From Saprospiraceae bacterium (lineage in GTDB: Bacteria > Bacteroidota > Bacteroidia > Chitinophagales > Saprospiraceae): DNA of 64,000 nt. The translations under genes and the position numbers were made by a program. Position 1 is the first letter of the stretch. Every line of letters begins with the position of its first letter. The stretch lies in assembly GCA_016722285.1 (NCBI GenBank), contig JADKGI010000018.1, forward strand, positions 1 to 64,000, given 5' to 3'. Below the pieces are notes generated by a model. That model made no database searches and was not told the DNA's origin. It saw only the letters and a program-made list of their open reading frames with translations. Of this stretch, positions 59,633-64,000 are shown piece by piece.

Positions 59633-60226
59633 ATGTTAAATCAGATAGCAATTTGTTTAATTCTATATATGTCTCCTTCAGTTCTGTTCGCTCAAAATGC
59701 AAACGATCCAATCGAATTAGCTATTGTCGTACGGGTACCCACTTACACAGGTAAAATAAACTTTTTAAGTAAACAGATGCATAATCCGGAATTGTCATTG
59801 CAAAAAAAAGCGAAGTTCCAAAACAGTCTGAATAAGACTATTGAAAAAAGAAATGATTATTTTAATCTGATTAAAAATGGATTTAATAGTTATTTTAAAA
59901 CATGCGAAGTTTACTATATACCTGATACCCTTTACAAAGAACATCTTGATGGGAATTCAAACGTATTTATCAATGACTCTGCAGAGATTCAGAGTTTCAA
60001 TACTGAAGGTAAAAAATTCATTTACATACTCCAAGGTAAAGATGAATATCAGCTCCTCCTCACAGACCGGGATGGAAATAAACTCCAAAAACCCTGGCCT
60101 TATATGAAGAATACTTTTCTTGCAGCTTTCAAACTTTTACTGGATAAAGAGGCTTATATTAACAACCAGATTAGATATTTTGATGAAAAAATCGCAAAAC
60201 TTAAACCAGGCACTTTACAAAATTAA
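59633..60226 (+). CDS. Exported protein of unknown function
   Basis: 197 residues from ATG 59633; upstream frame extends to 59579 but only this ATG leads directly into a signal peptide ('IAICLILYMSPSVLFAQN'). The mature region is alpha/beta ('LAIVVRVPTYTGKINFLSKQM', 'YFIPDTL'-like 'VYYIPDTLYKE', 'KFIYILQGKDEYQLLL', 'LQKPWPYMKNTFLAAFKLLLD' in part). No recognised family or catalytic motif. It precedes the VanX-like gene by 24 bases, same strand. Confidence 0.6.
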   Translation: MLNQIAICLILYMSPSVLFAQNANDPIELAIVVRVPTYTGKINFLSKQMHNPELSLQKKAKFQNSLNKTIEKRNDYFNLIKNGFNSYFKTCEVYYIPDTLYKEHLDGNSNVFINDSAEIQSFNTEGKKFIYILQGKDEYQLLLTDRDGNKLQKPWPYMKNTFLAAFKLLLDKEAYINNQIRYFDEKIAKLKPGTLQN

Positions 60227-60250
60227 TCATAATACAAAGATGTAAATTAC

Positions 60251-61000
60251 ATGAACTCAACAAAACCGCGAAACTTAGGTGCTATTTTATTGATGATTCT
60301 GATTCTTGTATCTTGCAAAGAGAATTCAAAACCAAAATTAGAAATTACAAATAAACAAGAAAACATAAAAGATGAAACCATACACAACCTACCTCCATCC
60401 GAGATAAATACACCCGATGCATCAAAAAAAGATGTCGGGAAAATAAAAAATGACACCCCATCTGATTTGAATGAAATTACCGAAGCGGATGGAATTGTGC
60501 TTGACATCAAATACGCCGGTAAGGATAATTTTACCAAAAGAAAAATTTATGATTGTGCTCGTTGTTTCCTGCGACCTGAAGCTACTCAGGCCTTAATTGC
60601 AATAAATAATGAACTCCTTGATAAACATGGATACAGTCTCAAAGTGTTTGATTGTTTCAGACCTAAGTCATATCAGCAGAGATTATGGGATGCAGTACCT
60701 GATCCGGATTATGTGACGCCTCCAGCTAAAGGATCTATGCATAGCAGAGGTCTTGCTGTGGATCTGACTATTGTTGATAAGAATGGTCAAGATTTGGATA
60801 TGGGTACAGAATATGATTATTTTGGTGAGGAGGCCCATCAGGATTATCAAGGCCATAATACTCAAGTTATTCAAAACAGAATACTTCTAAAATCAGTTAT
60901 GGAAAAACATGGTTTTAAACCCATCAGAACTGAATGGTGGCACTATAGTTTTAGGAGTAAAATCTATCCATTAGATTCATGGGCCTGGAGCTGTGATTAA
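60251..61000 (+). CDS. D-Ala-D-Ala dipeptidase, VanX-type lipoprotein
   Basis: 249 residues. Lipoprotein signal with Cys in 'LILVSCKEN', a low-complexity linker to about 75, then an M15D peptidase domain: 'VFDCFRPKSYQQRLWD', zinc motif 'SMHSRGLAVDLTI' (His and Asp) and 'TEWWHYSF' (catalytic Glu and zinc His). VanX-type enzymes cleave D-Ala-D-Ala dipeptides; in non-resistant bacteria they recycle cell-wall peptides. No vanH or ligase gene nearby, so a resistance role is unlikely. Outer- or inner-membrane lipid-anchored. Confidence 0.88.
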   Translation: MNSTKPRNLGAILLMILILVSCKENSKPKLEITNKQENIKDETIHNLPPSEINTPDASKKDVGKIKNDTPSDLNEITEADGIVLDIKYAGKDNFTKRKIYDCARCFLRPEATQALIAINNELLDKHGYSLKVFDCFRPKSYQQRLWDAVPDPDYVTPPAKGSMHSRGLAVDLTIVDKNGQDLDMGTEYDYFGEEAHQDYQGHNTQVIQNRILLKSVMEKHGFKPIRTEWWHYSFRSKIYPLDSWAWSCD

Positions 61001-61015
61001 AAGTATGTTTAAATT
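61001..61015. repeat. Dispersed repeat end fragment
   Basis: AAGTATGTTTAAATT resembles the repeat's terminal sequence and sits 2 bases after the VanX-like stop. Short, so partly could be chance. Confidence 0.35.
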
Positions 61016-61032
61016 AACATTCTACCTTCCAC

Positions 61033-61040
61033 TATATTTG
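61033..61040 (+). promoter_or_regulatory. Candidate -7 box for the TlpA-like gene
   Basis: TATATTTG followed by C matches TAnnTTTGC, 89 bases before ATG 61129. Confidence 0.4.
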
Positions 61041-61128
61041 CAACTTAATCAGACAATTTATTACTTGTTTTTTATAAGGTATAAAATATTGCATTACATT
61101 TAAGTTTTAATATAAAAATTCATATAAA

Positions 61129-62244
61129 ATGAAAAATTTACATATAAACATCAGCGTATTAGTATTATCACTGAGTTGTATATAAGTACTTACACAGGAA
61201 CTTCCTTATACAGTCAAAGGCAACATCAATGGCTTAGTATCAGGAGAAAAAGTATTTTTAACATACAGATTTAATAAAAATGAAATAAAGGATTCAAGTG
61301 TTATTACTGATGGAAATTTTGAATTCAAAGGCAAAATTGACATTGCTCTAAAAGCTTCCTTATCGACTGATAATGAGGGACATTCAGAAAAGTCAAAAGA
61401 TTTCTATCTCGAACCCAATCAAACCACTTTTGTTACGGCTGAGACTATATTTAAAGATGCAAAAATTGATGGAGGGCCTGTTCAGACAGATTTCATTTTA
61501 CTTTCAAAGATGACAGAAAAACAAGACAATAAATATGATCTATTAGTAAAAGAATTTATGGCCCTACGAGAAGCAAAAGATAATGAGGGCATTAAAAATA
61601 TGGAGGCTAAGTTTGAAGCTGTAGATCTGGAAAAAAAAGTAATCCTGAAGAAATTTGTAACTGACAAACCAGCATCTTTTATCAGTTTTTCATCTGTTTT
61701 GGAAATATCTTATATGATTGATGACGAATTCCTGACATTATATGATTTGCTTGACCCACTTTATAAGAGTTCAGAAAGGGGAAAAGAATTGGCCTCACAA
61801 ATTGCAAAATCCAAAAAAACGTTTGTAGGTCAACCGCTTGAATCATTTTCGCAAAAAGATACGACGGGTGTAGAATTTTCAGTGACATCATTATCAGGCA
61901 AATACTTACTTATTGACTTTTGGGCTAGCTGGTGCGGACCGTGCAGGAGAGAAAATCCAAATATAGTTAAGGCCTATAATGCCTATAAAGACCAGAATTT
62001 TGAAATTATAGATGTCTCACTTGACTGCAAAAAAGAGGCGTGGATAGCCGCAATAATAAAAGATGGGCTTATCTGGCATCATGTAAGTGACCCCAAAGGG
62101 TGGAAAAATGAAGTTTCCGAAATGTTTGGAATCAGATCTATTCCCCAAAAATTACTGGTGAATCCCGAAGGTAAGATTATTGCCAGAAATATAACGGGCG
62201 GCGAACTTGAATTAGCGCTGAATAAGCACCTTAAAATCAATTAA
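61129..62244 (+). CDS. TlpA-like thioredoxin protein with N-terminal DUF4369, interrupted by in-frame TAA
   Basis: The frame from ATG 61129 encodes a signal sequence ('NISVLVLSLSCI'), meets TAA at 61183-61185, and continues in the same frame as 'VLTQELPYTVKGNINGLVSG' (DUF4369) with no further stop to 62244. The C-terminal thioredoxin domain has 'LIDFWASWCGPCRRENP', CxxC active site, and cis-Pro 'IRSIPQKLLV'. Proteins of this layout act in the periplasm as disulfide reductases. A TTA to TAA substitution explains the break; translation could start internally only at 61510, losing the signal. Probably one gene, about 371 residues. Confidence 0.78.
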
Positions 62245-62335
62245 AGAATTCTGATACTCAAGTCTTTCTATTTGCTTATAAAAATTCTTGCCTGATTTTT
62301 AGATATGACATGAACCAAACGAGATAGGTTGATTT

Positions 62336-62653
62336 CTATCTTTTTGTTCTTGTTCTTCCTTTAGAAATCTGATTACTTCTTTGAATATATTTAATAGCTT
62401 CAATTATAAAAATCAATACCAGTGCCCCACCCACTGAGCTTATTAGATTGCCAAAAAAACCATTCATCATGGGTACTTTAGTTATTTTAACAAGCCAGGT
62501 GCCCAAATATCCACCGATCACACCCACTACTATATTTCCAAAAAAACCGAAGCCATCACCACCTAAGATACGACTGGCAATATATCCACTCATAGCACCG
62601 AAAAATATGGTAGCCACCAGCGACCAATCAAATGTACCTAATGACCAATCCAT
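62336..62653 (-). CDS. GlsB/YeaQ/YmgE family membrane protein
   Basis: 105 residues with three hydrophobic, Gly-rich segments ('IFFGAMSGYIASRILGG', 'FGNIVVGVIGGYLGTWLV', 'LISSVGGALVLIFIIEAI'), characteristic of the transglycosylase-associated small membrane proteins linked to stress and envelope conditions. Basic C-tail 'RSNQISKGRTRTKR'. Biochemical role not known. Confidence 0.85.
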   Translation of the reverse strand: MDWSLGTFDWSLVATIFFGAMSGYIASRILGGDGFGFFGNIVVGVIGGYLGTWLVKITKVPMMNGFFGNLISSVGGALVLIFIIEAIKYIQRSNQISKGRTRTKR

Positions 62654-62747
62654 GATAAAATTTTATGTCAAAGATATATTCTTTATGTCAAAATAAAAAG
62701 GGAACCATCGCTGATTCCCTTTTCCAATATAATATTTTAGCTATGTT

Positions 62748-64000
62748 TTAGCCTCCGAAATCGTCAAAAGCAACATTTTCTTTAGGAATACCCCAGTCAT
62801 CAGCCATCTTCAAAACAGACTGATTCATCATCGGGGGACCACAGAAATACAATTCAATTTCTTCAGGTTCGGGGTGTTTACTTAGATATTGTTCTATCAC
62901 TACATTGTGAACAAATCCTTTGAATCCATCTCCTTCCGGGTCATTCAGATCTTTTTTCAATATCCAGTTGTCTTCCGGAAGCGGATTATCCAATGCCACG
63001 GCAAATCTGAAATTCGGAAATTTCTTTTCTATTTCTCTGAATTCTTCAATATAAAACAATTCTTGTTTTGTCCTTCCTCCATAAAAAAAATGTAACCTTT
63101 CGACCAGTCTTTAGGGTCTGAAAAAGGTGATACAAATGGGACCTCATCGGAGCCATTCCAGCTCCACCGCCAACATATAGCATTTCTGCTTGTGTGGGTT
63201 TTATGAAAAACTCACCGTATGGTCCTGAGATGGTAACCTTATCACCCTGTTTTCGTGAAAACACATATGAAGAGCAAATACCAGGATTGACAGCTTCATA
63301 TCCATCCCATTGTCTTTTTCCATCAGGCAAAAACTTAAACTTAAAGGGTGGAGTTGCAATTCTGATCGTAAGTGAAACTATATTTCCTTCAGCCGGGTGA
63401 TTCGACATGGAGTATGCTCTGAAAATAGGTTCTTCATTTACCATTTTTAGATCCCACATTTTATTCTGATCCCAATCTTTTTGAAATTTATCTGGTCTGT
63501 CATGATACTTTGGATGGGCAGTAATATCAAAGTTTTTGAAGTCAACCTTAACTGGTGGAACGTCAATCTGAATATAACCACCAGCTTGAAAATCAAGATT
63601 TTCACCCGGAGGTAATTTTACGATAAACTCTTTAATAAATGTAGCCACATTATAATTGGATATAACCTCACACTCCCATTTTTTAATTCCAAATATTTCT
63701 TCGGGAATTCCGATCTTCATATCCTGACGAACTTTCACCTGACAAGCCAGTCTCATTCCTTCTGCAGCTTCTTTTCTGGTCAAATGGTTCATTTCTGTTG
63801 GTAAAACATCTCCACCGCCATCATACACATGACATTCGCACATGGCACAGGTGCCTCCACCACCACAAGCAGAAGGTAGGTATATATTTCTATCTCCCAG
63901 TGTAGATAGGAGCGATGAGCCTGGTTTTGCCAGAATGGGGTTTTCCTCATCACCATTGATGATGATTTTTACATCTCCCTGAGGCACTAATTTTTTTCTT
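62748..64000 (-). CDS. nqrF: Na+-translocating NADH-quinone reductase subunit F (partial, one frameshift)
   Basis: The gene begins past the window edge: codons before the GTG at 63987 stay open, and the N-terminal membrane helix is missing. A 2Fe-2S ferredoxin domain ('ACGGGGTCAMCECHV' cysteines) leads into FAD ('RAYSMSNHPAE') and NADH ('VGGGAGMAPMRSH', 'YFCGPPMMNQSV') domains. NqrF accepts electrons from NADH in the Na+-pumping complex. The A run 63083-63090 (plus strand) has one base too many; seven give 'VTFFYGGRTKQELFYIEEF'. Likely the last gene of the nqr operon, continuing beyond the window. An essential-type enzyme, so sequence error is more likely than mutation. Confidence 0.9.

Noticed and set aside
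60251..61000. Vancomycin resistance gene
   Set aside because: VanX-type motif is present, but no vanH, ligase or regulator is nearby; housekeeping peptide recycling is more likely.

Overview
The window is chromosomal DNA from a Bacteroidota bacterium. Evidence is the type IX secretion (T9SS) signatures (a PorP/SprF protein, type A and type B sorting domains), Na+-NQR, a MoxR/Bat operon, several TAnnTTTG-type -7 promoter boxes, AT-rich intergenic DNA and several TTG starts. The giant PKD adhesin with a 'THIVGG' N-terminus, the T9SS proteins and the Bacteroidota-type PEP carboxylase fit Saprospirales best, but that placement is inference. No RNA genes, CRISPR array or transposase were recognised.

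Layout. 1-600: 3' end of a CoA-transferase. 618-12476 (+): a surface/secretion locus of PorP/SprF protein, OmpA-family protein and a ~2,740-residue PKD adhesin that contains six 801-bp tandem repeats and a type B sorting domain. 12493-17559 (-): ubiD, ubiX, folC, alanine dehydrogenase. 17828-23840 (+): a type B secreted protein, a DUF2891 lipoprotein, a membrane protein, an Nramp-like transporter with altered metal-site motifs, a DUF6495 protein and 3-methyladenine DNA glycosylase. 23853-27334: a beta-barrel remnant (-) and a type A secreted protein (+). 27671-34380 (+): an envelope gene run of trhO, PBP1A, an Ig-like lipoprotein, lptB and two small lipoproteins. 34600-37801: birA (-) divergent from rsfS and ftsH (+). 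38153-47393 (-): cyclase-TolB-TPR protein, Dna2-like nuclease-helicase, fhs, an SMR transporter and an internally deleted GH3 beta-glucosidase remnant. 47743-52213: TMTC-like membrane/TPR protein (+) convergent with PEP carboxylase (-). 52320-59303 (-): batC-batB-batA-(BatD-like)-DUF58-(unknown secreted protein)-moxR. 59633-62244 (+): an exported unknown, a VanX-like dipeptidase and a TlpA-like thioredoxin protein. 62336-64000 (-): a GlsB/YeaQ membrane protein and nqrF, which runs off the window.

A dominant property of this sequence is broken reading frames. Thirteen single-base indels, nearly all at homopolymers, interrupt twelve otherwise well-conserved genes, including folC, PBP1A, nqrF and batB, and one further gene has an in-frame stop. 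In each case protein homology continues cleanly in the next frame. The simplest reading is residual sequencing error in an unpolished assembly rather than mass pseudogenisation, so I annotate these as single genes.

The most unusual items are the homogenised 801-bp repeat array in the adhesin, a small dispersed palindromic repeat family with AGAGTATGTTTAAA ends (one full copy has a possible 7-bp target duplication), an unfamiliar secreted DUF3298-like protein inside the MoxR/Bat operon, and the GH3 gene that has lost its catalytic middle.
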